Below are positions 18,042 to 27,126 of a DNA stretch of 64,000 nucleotides, piece by piece. The position numbers were made by a program, and so were the translations under genes. Numbering within the stretch: the stretch's first letter is position 1; every line of letters starts with the position of its first letter. The DNA is taken from NCBI GenBank assembly GCA_944368975.1, contig CALVXI010000002.1, positions 47,110-111,109 on the forward strand, in the 5' to 3' direction. Below the pieces are notes generated by a model. That model saw nothing but the letters and a program-made list of their open reading frames with translations, made no database searches and was not told where the DNA came from. Source of the DNA: an uncultured Bacilli bacterium (GTDB lineage: Bacteria > Bacillota_I > Bacilli_A > RFN20 > CAG-826).

Positions 18042-18515
18042 ATGAAAATAATAATAATTAGTAAAAATGTAAATGAAACAATATCTTTAGGAGAAAAGAT
18101 TGCTAAATTTTTATTTAAAGGAAGTGTTATTACTTTAAATGGAGATTTAGGAGCTGGCAAAACAACTTTTACTAAGGGTATTGGGAAAGGATTAAATATT
18201 AAAGAAGAAATTAATTCTCCAACATTTAATATTTTAAAATGTTATTTCAATAAAAATGGTTTAAACATGTATCATATAGATGCTTATCGATTAGAAGATG
18301 TTCCTAATGAAAATAAAAATATCGGTTTAGAAGAAGTTATTGAAGGTGATGGAGTAACCTTAATTGAATGGGATAAATTTATTAAAGAATTTATTGATTA
18401 TGATTTAAGTTTAAATATTGAAATATTAATTAATGAAGATAATACCCGTAAATTTATTATTGAATCAAAAAATAATCAATATTCGATGTTATTTGAGGAG
18501 TTAAAAAATGATTAG
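18042..18515 (+). CDS. tsaE: tRNA t6A biosynthesis ATPase TsaE
   Basis: Small ATPase that drives cycling of the TsaB-TsaD complex, which makes N6-threonylcarbamoyladenosine in ANN-decoding tRNAs. The P-loop GDLGAGKTT starts at ~34 and is followed by TKGIGKGLNI. NSPTFNIL and MYHIDAYRLED are further family signatures, and LIEWDKF closes the active site. The 157-residue length is normal. It overlaps tsaB by 8 bases, showing coupled translation. Confidence 0.93.
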   Translation: MKIIIISKNVNETISLGEKIAKFLFKGSVITLNGDLGAGKTTFTKGIGKGLNIKEEINSPTFNILKCYFNKNGLNMYHIDAYRLEDVPNENKNIGLEEVIEGDGVTLIEWDKFIKEFIDYDLSLNIEILINEDNTRKFIIESKNNQYSMLFEELKND

Positions 18516-19092
18516 TTTATTACTTGATAGTTCAAATACTTATTTAAATGTTGCTTTAGGTATTAATAACAAAATCGTAAGTAAAATTAGTTATGAATGC
18601 TTTCAAAGGCAAAGTGAAATGATGATTCCAGAAATACATAACATTCTTAAAGAAAATAATATTGATCCAAAAGATATTAATGAAGTTTTAGTTACATTTG
18701 GACCTGGAAGCTATACTGGATTAAGAATTGCTTTAACAATTGCTAAAATCTATGCATATAGTTTAAATATCCCATGTTATACATTTTCAAGTTTAGAAGT
18801 TCTTCAAAAAGAAAATACTCCTTCTATATGTTTAATGAATGCTAGAAGTAAAAGAAGTTATTTTGGAGTTTATTTAAATAATGAAGTACTTGTTAAAGAT
18901 CAAGTTCTCACTAACTTAGAAGTTCTTAATTATATTAATGAACATAATGATTATGCTTTATGTGGTGAAGTTAATTATCTTAATTTAACTTCAAATGGAG
19001 ATGACATCTTTTTAAATATGATTAGATTAAAAGATGAAAAACATTTAGTAAAAGATATATTAAGTTTAAAAGCAATTTATTTAAAAGATTAA
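18508..19092 (+). CDS. tsaB: tRNA t6A biosynthesis protein TsaB
   Basis: Catalytically inactive ASKHA-fold partner of TsaD. LLDSSNTYLNVAL opens the protein, and the FGPGSYTGLRIALTIAK motif near residue 66 is diagnostic of TsaB. The 194-residue length is slightly short, with a reduced C-terminal lobe. AGGAG lies inside the end of tsaE. It is followed by rimI after 3 bases, in the usual tsaE-tsaB-rimI-tsaD order. Confidence 0.9.
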   Translation: MISLLLDSSNTYLNVALGINNKIVSKISYECFQRQSEMMIPEIHNILKENNIDPKDINEVLVTFGPGSYTGLRIALTIAKIYAYSLNIPCYTFSSLEVLQKENTPSICLMNARSKRSYFGVYLNNEVLVKDQVLTNLEVLNYINEHNDYALCGEVNYLNLTSNGDDIFLNMIRLKDEKHLVKDILSLKAIYLKD

Positions 19093-19095
19093 TTT

Positions 19096-19530
19096 ATGGA
19101 TATATTAAAAGTAAGTCATAGTGATTTAGATAAAATTTTAGAGATTGAAAATGAATCATTTATTAAACCTTTTAAAAAGGAAAATTTTTTATATGAACTA
19201 AATGAAAACCCTTTTTCTCGTTTTTATAAATTAGTTATAGATAATGAAATTATTGGTTTTCTTTTACTTTATGTTACTTTTGATAGTTCCTCTATTGTCC
19301 AAATTGCAATAAAAAAAGGTAAAAGAAATCAAGGTTTTGCATGGTTTTTACTTCAAAATGTCGAAAAATTATTAATTAAAGAGGAAGTAAATTTCATTAC
19401 TTTAGAAGTTAGAGTTTCAAATATTCCAGCTAGAAAGTTATATAAGAAATTAGGATATGAAGAAATAAATATTAAGAAAGGATACTATGAAGATGGTGAA
19501 GACGCCATTTATATGGTAAAAGGTATTTAA
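19096..19530 (+). CDS. rimI: Ribosomal protein S18-type alanine N-acetyltransferase
   Basis: GNAT enzyme of 144 residues. The acetyl-CoA loop appears as IAIKKGKRNQGFAWFLL (family R/Q-x-x-G-x-G/A), followed by ITLEVRVSNIPARKLYKKLGYEEI, which is split here as ITLEVRVSN and ARKLYKKLGYE. This TLEVR...A..LY...GF pattern is characteristic of RimI. The location between tsaB and tsaD is the standard one in Bacillota. The usual RGxG is changed to RNQG, so the acetyl-CoA contact is slightly atypical. Confidence 0.88.
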   Translation: MDILKVSHSDLDKILEIENESFIKPFKKENFLYELNENPFSRFYKLVIDNEIIGFLLLYVTFDSSSIVQIAIKKGKRNQGFAWFLLQNVEKLLIKEEVNFITLEVRVSNIPARKLYKKLGYEEINIKKGYYEDGEDAIYMVKGI

Positions 19531-19531
19531 G

Positions 19532-20545
19532 ATGGATAAAATAATTTTAGCGATTGAAAGTAGTTGTGATGAAACAGCATGTGCAATTATAAAAAATAAT
19601 GAATTATTAGCAAATGTAATTTCTAGTCAAATTGAAATTCATCAAAAATACGGTGGAGTTATGCCTGAAATTGCTAGTAGATTACATTTAGAAAATATTT
19701 TAGTTGTTATTAATGAGGCTTTACATAAGGCTAATATCAGTTTAGATGATGTTAGTGCTTTTGCAGTTACTCGTGGCCCAGGATTAATTGGAGCACTTCA
19801 TGTTGGTTTACAAGCTATTAAGACACTATCTTTAATTTATAATAAACCAATAATTCCAGTTCATCATTTAGCTGGGCATATTTATGCAAATGAATTTGTT
19901 AAACCACTTAATTTCCCTTTACTTGCTGTTGTTGTAAGTGGCGGAAATACTGAACTTGTTTATATGAAAGAACATTTATCCTTTGAAATAATTGGTGAAA
20001 CAAAGGATGATGCTATTGGGGAAAGTTTTGATAAAGTTGCTAGAGTTTTAGGCTTACCTTATCCAGGAGGGGTTGCAATTGATAAACTTGCTAAGTTAGG
20101 AAAACATACTTATTCTTTACCAACTCCATTAAAAGATGGTAGTTTAAATGTTTCTTATAGTGGACTTAAAACTGCAGTAATTAATTTAGTTCATAAAGAG
20201 AAACAAAATGGACGTGAAATTAATATTAATGATATGGCAAAAAGTTTCCAGGATACCGCGATTAATGAATTATTAATTAGAGTAAAGAAAGCAACTTCAA
20301 TTTATAATGTTAAACAAGTTGTTTTAGCTGGTGGAGTTAGTGCTAATTCTTATTTAAGAAGTGAAATTTCTAGAATGTATGAAAATAGTGGAATTGATGT
20401 CATTATTCCTCCATTATGGTGTACAACTGATAATGCGGCAATGATTGCTAAAGTTGCTAGTTATTTATATGACAGAAATGTTTTTAGTGATTTATCTTTA
20501 GGTGCTGATCCAAGTTGGAAAATAGAAGATTACTTAAAGTTTTAG
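19532..20545 (+). CDS. tsaD: tRNA t6A threonylcarbamoyltransferase TsaD
   Basis: Transfers threonylcarbamoyl to A37 of tRNA. It opens with LAIESSCDETACAI, the ASKHA phosphate loop. The metal ligands are in VHHLAGHIYAN (HxxxH, ~111-115), with VSGGNTELVYM following. GESFDKVARVLGLPYPGG, VLAGGVSANS and TTDNAAMIAK are all family signatures. The 337-residue length is normal. It ends the t6A operon; GH3 starts 19 bases later with its own AAGGA site. Confidence 0.96.
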   Translation: MDKIILAIESSCDETACAIIKNNELLANVISSQIEIHQKYGGVMPEIASRLHLENILVVINEALHKANISLDDVSAFAVTRGPGLIGALHVGLQAIKTLSLIYNKPIIPVHHLAGHIYANEFVKPLNFPLLAVVVSGGNTELVYMKEHLSFEIIGETKDDAIGESFDKVARVLGLPYPGGVAIDKLAKLGKHTYSLPTPLKDGSLNVSYSGLKTAVINLVHKEKQNGREININDMAKSFQDTAINELLIRVKKATSIYNVKQVVLAGGVSANSYLRSEISRMYENSGIDVIIPPLWCTTDNAAMIAKVASYLYDRNVFSDLSLGADPSWKIEDYLKF

Positions 20546-20564
20546 TAAATAAGGAAAAGCATAT

Positions 20565-22985
20565 ATGAAACTTGATGTTGAAAAATTAATTAATGAATTA
20601 ACAATAGAAGAAAAGGCATATCTATTATCTGGCTATACTGTTATGTCGACGATGCCAATTAAAAGATTAAATATACCTAGTGTTAATTTTAGTGATGGAC
20701 CATTAGGAATAAGAAAATTAGATGAAGGTGGAAATTCTCTTAGTGGTATCACTGAATCTTTAATTTCAACTTGTTTTCCTTCACCAACAAATTTAGCAAG
20801 TTCTTTTAATAAAGAAAATTCAAAATTAATGGGAGAAGTAATTAGTGATGAGTGTAAATATTACAATATTCAAGTAATGCTTGCTCCAGCAATTAATATT
20901 AAACGTAATCCATTATGTGGAAGAAATTTCGAATATTTAAGTGAAGATCCATTTTTAACTAGTGAGATTATTAAAGGATATATAAATACATTAGAAGATA
21001 ATGGAATTGGAAGTTGTTTAAAACATTTTGCTTGCAATAATAATGAGACTATCCGTTATTATGGTAATTCAATAGTCGATGAAAGAGCAATGTTTGAGAT
21101 TTATTTTAAAGCTTTTCGTGATTTAACCAAAAATGGTCATCCATTTACTTATATGAGCTCTTATAATCAAATTAATGGAACGTATGCTAGCGATAATGAT
21201 TTTTTATTAAATAAAACATTAAGAGATAATTTTAAATTTAATGGATTAGTGATGACTGATTGGGGAGGACTTACTTTAGATCGAGTTAGTTGCTTAATTC
21301 ATGGCACAGATTTAGAAATGCCTGGAATGACTAAAGAAAATACTAATCAAATAATTGAAAGTATAAGAAATAAGACCTTAGATATTGAAGTTCTTAATAA
21401 TAGTGTTTGTAATTTATTAAATTTAATTAATAAATTAGATTATACAAAACATAATGATGTTGATTTTGAAAGTCATTATGAGGTAAGTAAAAAAATAGCG
21501 ACTGATTCGATAGTTTTATTAAAAAATGATGATCAAATATTACCTTTAAAGAAAAATAAAAGCATTCTTTGTGTCGGTTCTTTATTTAAAAAGAATCATT
21601 ATCAAGGTAGCGGTAGTAGTTTACTTAATCCTGCTAAACTTACTAGTATTGAAGAAGCATTTATTAATAATAAAGTTAATTTTAAATATTTAGAAGGATA
21701 TTTAGAAAGCGAAACTAAGATTAATAAAAAATTAGAAAAAGAAGTGCTTAAAAATGTAAATAATTATGATTATATTTTATATTTTTGTGGTTTAACTGAT
21801 TATGAAGAAAGTGAAGGATTTGACCGAGAAACATTAAAATTAAACGAAAATCAAATTCATTTATTAGGAGAAATCCTTAAATTAAATAAAAATGTAATTT
21901 TAGTTTTACAAAATGGTGGGGTAATTGAGATTCCTTATAATAATGAAGTAAAAGGAATTGTTGAAACTTTCTTATTAGGTGAAGCAATTGGTGATAGCTT
22001 ATATTCAATTTTATTTGGAGAAGTTAGTCCAAGTGGTCGCTTACCTGAAACATTTGTTAAATCAATGAACGATATTCCTTTTATTAATGAATTTAATAAG
22101 CAACATGAAGAATATTATAAAGAGTCAATTTATGTTGGTTATCGATATTATCAAAGTGTTAATAAGGAAGTTTTATATCCTTTTGGATACGGATTAAGTT
22201 ATGCTAAATTTAGTTATTCAAATTTCAATATAGAAAAAGTAAATGATGGGATTAAAGTAAAATTTACTATTAAAAACGAAAGTGATATTGAAGCTAAAGA
22301 AGTTAGCCAAATTTATGTTTCAAAAGAAAATAGTGACATTTTTAGACCCCTCAAAGAACTTAAATTTTTCACAAAAACCCTTCTAAAACCTTATGAAATT
22401 AAAGAAATTGAAGGTTTTATCTCTTTCGAAGACCTTAAAATTTATGATGTTAATTCAAAGACTTTTAAACTTGAAGATGGAGAATATAAGTTTATTTTAT
22501 CAAAGGATGCATTAAATGAAATTAGTAGTTTAAAAGTTTTTATTGAGGGTGAAAAGTTAGTTAATAAGTTTAGTAAACTAATCAATAAATATTATAAAGA
22601 TCCTAAAAATTTATTGAATGTTACAGATGATGCTTATTATGAGTTATTAGGTTATAAACCTCAAAAATTAATTTTTAAAAGACCTTATACACTAGAAACA
22701 CCAATAAAAGAATTTAAAACACTTTATGGTAAAATCTTTATTAAAATTATGCTTAATCAAGCTGATAAAAAACGTAAGAAAGCTAAAAGAATTAAAGATC
22801 CATTCCTTAAAGAAAGAGAATTAAAAGCAGCTGTTTTTATGAAAAAATTAACATTAGCTAATAGCTTAAGAAGCTTATGTTTTTCTAGTAGTGGTTTAAT
22901 GAGCTATAACTTTATGCTTGGAATTTTAGCCTTGGTCAATAATCATCCAATCAAAGCTATTAAATATTTTATGAAAAAATCATAA
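20565..22985 (+). CDS. Glycoside hydrolase family 3 beta-glucosidase-like enzyme
   Basis: Probably a cytoplasmic beta-glucosidase or related GH3 exo-enzyme; no signal peptide is seen. The GH3 N-domain covers about residues 1-280, with KHFACNNNE and the nucleophile motif VMTDWGG (D near 227). The C-domain is ~310-530 (VLLKNDDQILPL, CVGSLF, GSGSSLLNP). A fibronectin-III-like domain at ~570-650 carries YVGYRYYQS and PFGYGLSYAKF. The remaining ~140 C-terminal residues are a basic, helical extension of unknown role. Substrate specificity cannot be read from sequence. Confidence 0.88.
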   Translation: MKLDVEKLINELTIEEKAYLLSGYTVMSTMPIKRLNIPSVNFSDGPLGIRKLDEGGNSLSGITESLISTCFPSPTNLASSFNKENSKLMGEVISDECKYYNIQVMLAPAINIKRNPLCGRNFEYLSEDPFLTSEIIKGYINTLEDNGIGSCLKHFACNNNETIRYYGNSIVDERAMFEIYFKAFRDLTKNGHPFTYMSSYNQINGTYASDNDFLLNKTLRDNFKFNGLVMTDWGGLTLDRVSCLIHGTDLEMPGMTKENTNQIIESIRNKTLDIEVLNNSVCNLLNLINKLDYTKHNDVDFESHYEVSKKIATDSIVLLKNDDQILPLKKNKSILCVGSLFKKNHYQGSGSSLLNPAKLTSIEEAFINNKVNFKYLEGYLESETKINKKLEKEVLKNVNNYDYILYFCGLTDYEESEGFDRETLKLNENQIHLLGEILKLNKNVILVLQNGGVIEIPYNNEVKGIVETFLLGEAIGDSLYSILFGEVSPSGRLPETFVKSMNDIPFINEFNKQHEEYYKESIYVGYRYYQSVNKEVLYPFGYGLSYAKFSYSNFNIEKVNDGIKVKFTIKNESDIEAKEVSQIYVSKENSDIFRPLKELKFFTKTLLKPYEIKEIEGFISFEDLKIYDVNSKTFKLEDGEYKFILSKDALNEISSLKVFIEGEKLVNKFSKLINKYYKDPKNLLNVTDDAYYELLGYKPQKLIFKRPYTLETPIKEFKTLYGKIFIKIMLNQADKKRKKAKRIKDPFLKERELKAAVFMKKLTLANSLRSLCFSSSGLMSYNFMLGILALVNNHPIKAIKYFMKKS

Positions 22986-23023
22986 TAGAAAATAAATTAT
23001 TTTATAAAAATAAATGTCAATAA

Positions 23024-23032
23024 TGATATAAT
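23024..23032 (+). promoter_or_regulatory. Extended -10 promoter of the DUF1836 gene
   Basis: TGATATAAT (TGn plus a perfect TATAAT at 23027-23032) ends 6 bases before the ATG at 23039. Initiation would fall on or next to the start codon. No good -35 was found. Confidence 0.55.
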
Positions 23033-23038
23033 AAAAAG

Positions 23039-23722
23039 ATGGAAAACAAATCTAGTATTGAAGAATTAATTAAACAAATGGAATCATTTAAACTCCCAGG
23101 GTATAAAGATTTACCTGAGATTCCTTTATATATGGAACAAGTTGTAAGTTATGTTAAAGAAGCTTTAGGAATTTTAGGAAATAACAATGACATATCAATC
23201 ACTCCATTTATGATAAATAATTATGTCAAAGCAAAAATCATTGATTCACCAAGCGAAAAGAAATATAACCAAAGACATTTAGGCTATCTAATTGCAATAT
23301 CTTTACTTAAATCTGTAGTGAACATGAAGGATTTAGCCACTTTTATTGATATAGACCGTAGTGAAATTTTAAAGAAAAATAATAGTGATACTTTCTTATA
23401 TGATGTTTTTAAAGAATTGGAAGAAGATGCTTTGCATAATGCCATTCATAAAGTAAAAGTCTTAAATGAAGTTTTTAAAAAGTCTGCAAAAAAGAATAAG
23501 AATAAGAAAGAAAATTCTGAAGAAATAGAAAAAGCAAATTTATCATATATTGCTTTAAGACTTTATGTTGAAAGTGAAGCTAATAAATTAATTGCTGATA
23601 TGATTATGCAGCAAATAGGTCAAGATACATTTAAAAATCTTGATACTTCAAAATATGATCGAAAGAAAATCGGCGTAGAAGCTAAAAAACTTCGTGATAG
23701 AGAAAAAGGAGTTAAAAAATGA
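23039..23722 (+). CDS. DUF1836 protein, probable DNA-binding regulator
   Basis: A 227-residue protein whose segment ISITPFMINNYVKAKIIDSP followed by KKYNQRHLGYLIAI resembles the DUF1836 helix-turn-helix (MerR-like), around residues 54-90. The C-terminal half is helical with a lysine-rich linker (KKSAKKNKNKKENSEEIEK). The target genes are unknown. It ends in TGA overlapping the galE ATG (ATGA), so the two are coupled. A leaderless transcript is suggested by the TATAAT just ahead of the start, and no ribosome binding site is present. Confidence 0.75.
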   Translation: MENKSSIEELIKQMESFKLPGYKDLPEIPLYMEQVVSYVKEALGILGNNNDISITPFMINNYVKAKIIDSPSEKKYNQRHLGYLIAISLLKSVVNMKDLATFIDIDRSEILKKNNSDTFLYDVFKELEEDALHNAIHKVKVLNEVFKKSAKKNKNKKENSEEIEKANLSYIALRLYVESEANKLIADMIMQQIGQDTFKNLDTSKYDRKKIGVEAKKLRDREKGVKK

Positions 23723-24735
23723 GAGTATTAGTTACTGGTGGTTTAGGTTTTATTGGTAGTCATACTGTTTGTGACTTACTTGAAAGCGGTTATGATGTAA
23801 CAATTATCGATAACTTATATAATTCAAAAGAAGTTGTTCTCGAAAGAATTAAAGAAATTACTGGTAGGGCTCCAAACTTTTATAAATTTGATGTACAAAA
23901 TAAAGAAAAATTAGAAGAAGTATTTAAGAAAGAAAAAATAGATGCAATAATTCATTTTGCTGGCTATAAAGCAGTAGGAGAAAGTGTTGAAAAACCACTT
24001 GAATATTATGAAAATAACTTAGATACTACTTTTGCCTTATTATGGATGATGAAAAAATATGGTACTAAAAATTTTGTTTTTAGTAGTAGTGCTACAATTT
24101 ATGGAGTTCCTGATAAGGTTCCTTTAAAAGAAACAGATCCAAGAAAAGAAGCAACATCTCCTTATGGTGAAAGCAAGGTTATGATTGAAAGAATATTAGA
24201 AGATGTAAGTCATGTTAATAAGGATTACAATATCGCTATTTTAAGATATTTTAATCCAATTGGCGCACATAAGTCTGGATTATTAGGTGAAGACCCTAAT
24301 GGTATCCCTAATAATTTATTACCATATATAAATAAAGTAGCTGTCGGCGAACTTAAATATTTAAATGTTTTTGGAAATGACTATCCTACAAAAGACGGGA
24401 CAGGTGTTAGAGATTATATCCATGTTTTAGATTTAGCTAGAGGCCATGTTTTAGCTTTAAAGAAACTTGAAACAAATCCTGGATTAGTTATTTATAATTT
24501 AGGAACTGGAAAAGGTACTAGTGTTTTAGAGATGATTAAAGCTTATGAAGAAGCAACAAATATTAAAATACCTTATGAAATTAAACCACGTAGAAGTGGA
24601 GATGTTGCTATAAATTATGCCGACTGTTCTAAAGCAAATATTGAATTAGGTTTTAAAGCTAAGTATACGATTAAAGATGCCTGTTTAGATGGTTATAATT
24701 ATCAATTAGCTGAAGAAAAAAGAAAAAATAGTTAA
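23719..24735 (+). CDS. galE: UDP-glucose 4-epimerase
   Basis: Interconverts UDP-glucose and UDP-galactose. The Rossmann NAD-binding motif GGLGFIGSH is at residue 7. The SDR catalytic pair is in SPYGESK (Y-x3-K, ~149-153), with the catalytic serine in FSSSATIYG. The extended-SDR signatures GTGVRDYIHVLDLARGH and RRSGDVA are present. The 338-residue length is standard. Translation is coupled to the DUF1836 gene by a 4-base overlap. The product supplies galactose metabolism or cell-surface polysaccharide. Confidence 0.95.
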   Translation: MRVLVTGGLGFIGSHTVCDLLESGYDVTIIDNLYNSKEVVLERIKEITGRAPNFYKFDVQNKEKLEEVFKKEKIDAIIHFAGYKAVGESVEKPLEYYENNLDTTFALLWMMKKYGTKNFVFSSSATIYGVPDKVPLKETDPRKEATSPYGESKVMIERILEDVSHVNKDYNIAILRYFNPIGAHKSGLLGEDPNGIPNNLLPYINKVAVGELKYLNVFGNDYPTKDGTGVRDYIHVLDLARGHVLALKKLETNPGLVIYNLGTGKGTSVLEMIKAYEEATNIKIPYEIKPRRSGDVAINYADCSKANIELGFKAKYTIKDACLDGYNYQLAEEKRKNS

Positions 24736-24755
24736 ATTTTGCAAGGTTTTTAATA
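24724..24755 (+). repeat. Dispersed repeat, forward copy after galE
   Basis: AAAAATAGTTAAA followed by TTTTGCAAGGTTTTTAATAT, overlapping the galE stop codon. There is no separate terminator hairpin here. Confidence 0.65.
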
Positions 24756-24782
24756 TAAATTTAAAATAAAAAGATATTTTAT

Positions 24783-25250
24783 ATGAGAATACTTTACGTT
24801 TTAACATCGATTCCTGGAAGTGGTAAGTCAACACGGGCTTTAAATTTTAAAGCAAATAATTTGAATACTTTTATTGTTTCTAGTGATGAGATAAGAAAAG
24901 AATTAGGCGGTTCATATCAATATTTTAAAGAGGAAGATCGAGTTTGGAGAATATTTTATGCTCGCACTAATAAATATGCTCGAGAATATAAAGATTGTAA
25001 TGTAATTTTAGATTCAACAGCTATGAATGATTATTATCGAGAACTTTATTTACATAAATGCAAGGGATTTGATAAATATGTTTTAGTTTATTTTAATGTT
25101 CCTTTTAGTGTATGCCGAAAAAGAAACAAAAATAGAATGGTTGAAAAGCAAGTTCCTGATGCAGTTTTTGATAATTTTGTGAAAAATTTCAAAAAACCAG
25201 ATGAGTTTATAAAAACGCTATATGATGAATATATCGAAGTAACTAACTAA
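24783..25250 (+). CDS. P-loop kinase-like protein (AAA_33 / polynucleotide kinase type)
   Basis: A 155-residue nucleotide-binding protein. The Walker A motif IPGSGKST is near residue 10, and SSDEIRKELGG follows as the typical D/R-containing lid of small P-loop kinases. VILDSTAMND provides the Walker B-like strand, and CRKRNKNR is a likely arginine-rich lid. These features match the AAA_33/zeta-toxin-like kinase fold found in polynucleotide kinases. The substrate is unknown. It stands alone between galE and tRNA-Gln without a clear ribosome binding site. Confidence 0.7.
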   Translation: MRILYVLTSIPGSGKSTRALNFKANNLNTFIVSSDEIRKELGGSYQYFKEEDRVWRIFYARTNKYAREYKDCNVILDSTAMNDYYRELYLHKCKGFDKYVLVYFNVPFSVCRKRNKNRMVEKQVPDAVFDNFVKNFKKPDEFIKTLYDEYIEVTN

Positions 25251-25252
25251 AT

Positions 25253-25329
25253 TGGCGTGTAGACAAATGGTAAAGTCACCTGTCTCTGAAACAGGGTTTG
25301 TGATGGTTCGAGTCCATCCACGCCAGCCA
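25253..25329 (+). tRNA. tRNA-Gln (anticodon CUG)
   Basis: Acceptor TGGCGTG / CACGCCA with the U1-A72 pair typical of tRNA-Gln. The anticodon stem CCTGT / ACAGG has loop CTCTGAA, giving anticodon CTG. GGTTCGAGTCC forms the T-arm and CCA is encoded. Confidence 0.9.
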
Positions 25330-25339
25330 TTCAAAAGAT

Positions 25340-25373
25340 AACGAGATAATACCAAAAATTATCTCGTTTTTAT
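25340..25373 (+). terminator. Terminator of tRNA-Gln
   Basis: 11-bp stem AACGAGATAAT / ATTATCTCGTT, 7-base loop, then a T-run. Confidence 0.88.
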
Positions 25374-25511
25374 TATATTTAGGTTCTTTTTTGATAGATT
25401 TGATTATTCAGAAGATTCCTGAACAGACATTATTAAATGACAAAATACAATTTGCAAACAAAATGCAAAAGACCCTTGTTATTCTAGTTTTAGAATATAG
25501 AATTATTACTT

Positions 25512-26927
25512 GTGAAAAAACAAAAGTTTCCTCTATTTAGCTTATTCTCCCGCAATAAAGAAGTCATCAAATTGGCTGTTCCAGTTTTTATCGAACTGAT
25601 TTTAGGCGTCGGTATTGGCTATGTTAATCAATTTATGTTTGCTGGTGTACCTCAAGCCACCAACGCTATAGGACAGGTAAATCAAATAAGCAATATTTTT
25701 ATTGTCGCGTTTAGCGTGCTATCAACATCATCTCTTATTCTTATCACGCAATTAAAAGGATTGGATAATGAAGAAGGAATTAAAAAGATTTATCCACTTA
25801 CATTATTTTTAAATTTATTTATCGGAATAATAGTCTGTGGCATTCTTTTAGCTATTTCGCCCTTTATTTTTGATTGGATGCAAGTCGATGCACAAATTAT
25901 TCCACTGGCTAAACTCTACTTATATATCTCAGCGCCATCTCTTGTTTTTCATTCTTTAAATCAAGCTTTTTCAAGTTTTTTACGAGCAAATAAAAAAATG
26001 GTTCAGCCAACTATTATTTCTTTTGCCACCAACATTATCAATATTGTCATTTGTGCAATTGTGCTATGGGGAATTCCAAATCTTGACATTGAAGATCAAT
26101 TGATTGGTGTGGGATTAGCTACATTAATTTCTCGTTTTATCTCTTGCCTTATTTCGTATATTTTCTTTAAAGCGACAGTTAAATCAAAAATTTCATTAAG
26201 ATTTCTTCGTCCATTTCCGTCTATGTTGCTTAAAAAACAACTAAAGATTGGGTTACCGACAGCTGGAGAAACTTTATCATATAATTTATCACAATTTGTT
26301 TTAGCAATTATTGTCAACTATTCTTGCACAGTTTTAGATCAAAATTTAAGAACATACATTATGACCATCACTTCCGTTATTTACTTGTTTGCAAGTGGCA
26401 GCGGAATAGCTATGCAAGTCATCGAAGGTAATCTTTTGGGCAAACAAAACAAAGAAGAAGTTCATAAACTCGTTTGTGATACAGGTAAAATGGCACAAAT
26501 TGTGTCTTTTGTCATGTCACTAATTGTTTTAGGAATTGCTTATCCTCTTTTTGGAACACTAATGACTTCAGCAATTAACAACCCAGCAATCAATATCGAT
26601 AATGTGGATTTTATGTACTGTGGATTAACGGCAGTTTTTTGCCTTTGTATCAACGTTGTGTTAGAACAAGGTAGAGCAACTAATTTAGTTTATGTTAAAG
26701 GATTAGAGACGGCCGGAGATATTGCATTTCCAGTGATAAGTTCTATCATCACATCATGGGTGTTTACAGTCGGAGCTTCAGCACTTCTATGTATCGTCTT
26801 CAAATTAGGTATTTATGGTGCCTTTATTGGTGCTTGCCTCGACGAATGTGTACGCGGAATTGGCTTTTATATTCGCTGGCGAAATGGTAGATGGAAAACA
26901 ATTAACTTACTTAAGGGAATAAACTAA
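25512..26927 (+). CDS. MATE-family multidrug efflux transporter
   Basis: A 471-residue protein with twelve membrane helices in the two-fold MATE arrangement; it would export cationic or drug-like compounds using Na+ or H+. Typical stretches are KLAVPVFIELILGVGIGYVN near the start, QAFSSFLRANKKMVQPTI (~155), and KIGLPTAGETLSYNLSQFV at the start of the second half. The apparent start is GTG at 25512 without a good ribosome binding site. Base and codon use look different from neighbours (more C/G at third positions, for example GTCGCG, CTCGAC, GTACGCGG). It is flanked by a tRNA and IS66 sequences, so horizontal acquisition is likely. Confidence 0.88.
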   Translation: MKKQKFPLFSLFSRNKEVIKLAVPVFIELILGVGIGYVNQFMFAGVPQATNAIGQVNQISNIFIVAFSVLSTSSLILITQLKGLDNEEGIKKIYPLTLFLNLFIGIIVCGILLAISPFIFDWMQVDAQIIPLAKLYLYISAPSLVFHSLNQAFSSFLRANKKMVQPTIISFATNIINIVICAIVLWGIPNLDIEDQLIGVGLATLISRFISCLISYIFFKATVKSKISLRFLRPFPSMLLKKQLKIGLPTAGETLSYNLSQFVLAIIVNYSCTVLDQNLRTYIMTITSVIYLFASGSGIAMQVIEGNLLGKQNKEEVHKLVCDTGKMAQIVSFVMSLIVLGIAYPLFGTLMTSAINNPAINIDNVDFMYCGLTAVFCLCINVVLEQGRATNLVYVKGLETAGDIAFPVISSIITSWVFTVGASALLCIVFKLGIYGAFIGACLDECVRGIGFYIRWRNGRWKTINLLKGIN

Positions 26928-26940
26928 ATAAAGACAATCA

Positions 26941-27031
26941 CAATCCTTTTAAATTTCCTCATTTATATCACCTCGAAGCTATTTTAAAATGAACAAATAT
27001 TTTTGTTAGGGTGTAATTTATTTACGTTTAC
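26941..27031 (-). mobile_element. Relic left end of a second IS66-type element, inverted
   Basis: Read on the minus strand, this segment starts with GTAAACGTAAATA and ACACCC, like the tip of the intact IS66 at 27057. It continues to CGAGGTGATATAAATGAG, matching the ribosome binding site and first codons of tnpA at 27113-27130. The frame ends after 12 codons (MRKFKRIVIVFI), so only the end of the element survives. It lies head-to-head with the intact copy, 25 bases apart. Confidence 0.75.
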
Positions 27032-27048
27032 GTAAATTTTAGTGTGCG

Positions 27049-27056
27049 ACATAATG
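27049..27056. repeat. IS66 target-site duplication, left copy
   Basis: ACATAATG, identical to 29597-29604. Eight bases is the length expected for the IS66 family. Confidence 0.9.
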
Positions 27057-27126
27057 GTAAACGTAAATAATTAACACCCTTAAAAGAATTTTTTTAATCT
27101 CCTAGAATTACATCGAGGTGATATAA

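Noticed and set aside
22369..22396. Reverse match to the dispersed repeat inside the GH3 gene
   Set aside because: The codons encode a normal FnIII-domain sequence (TKTLLKPYEIK) seen in other GH3 enzymes, so chance similarity is more likely.
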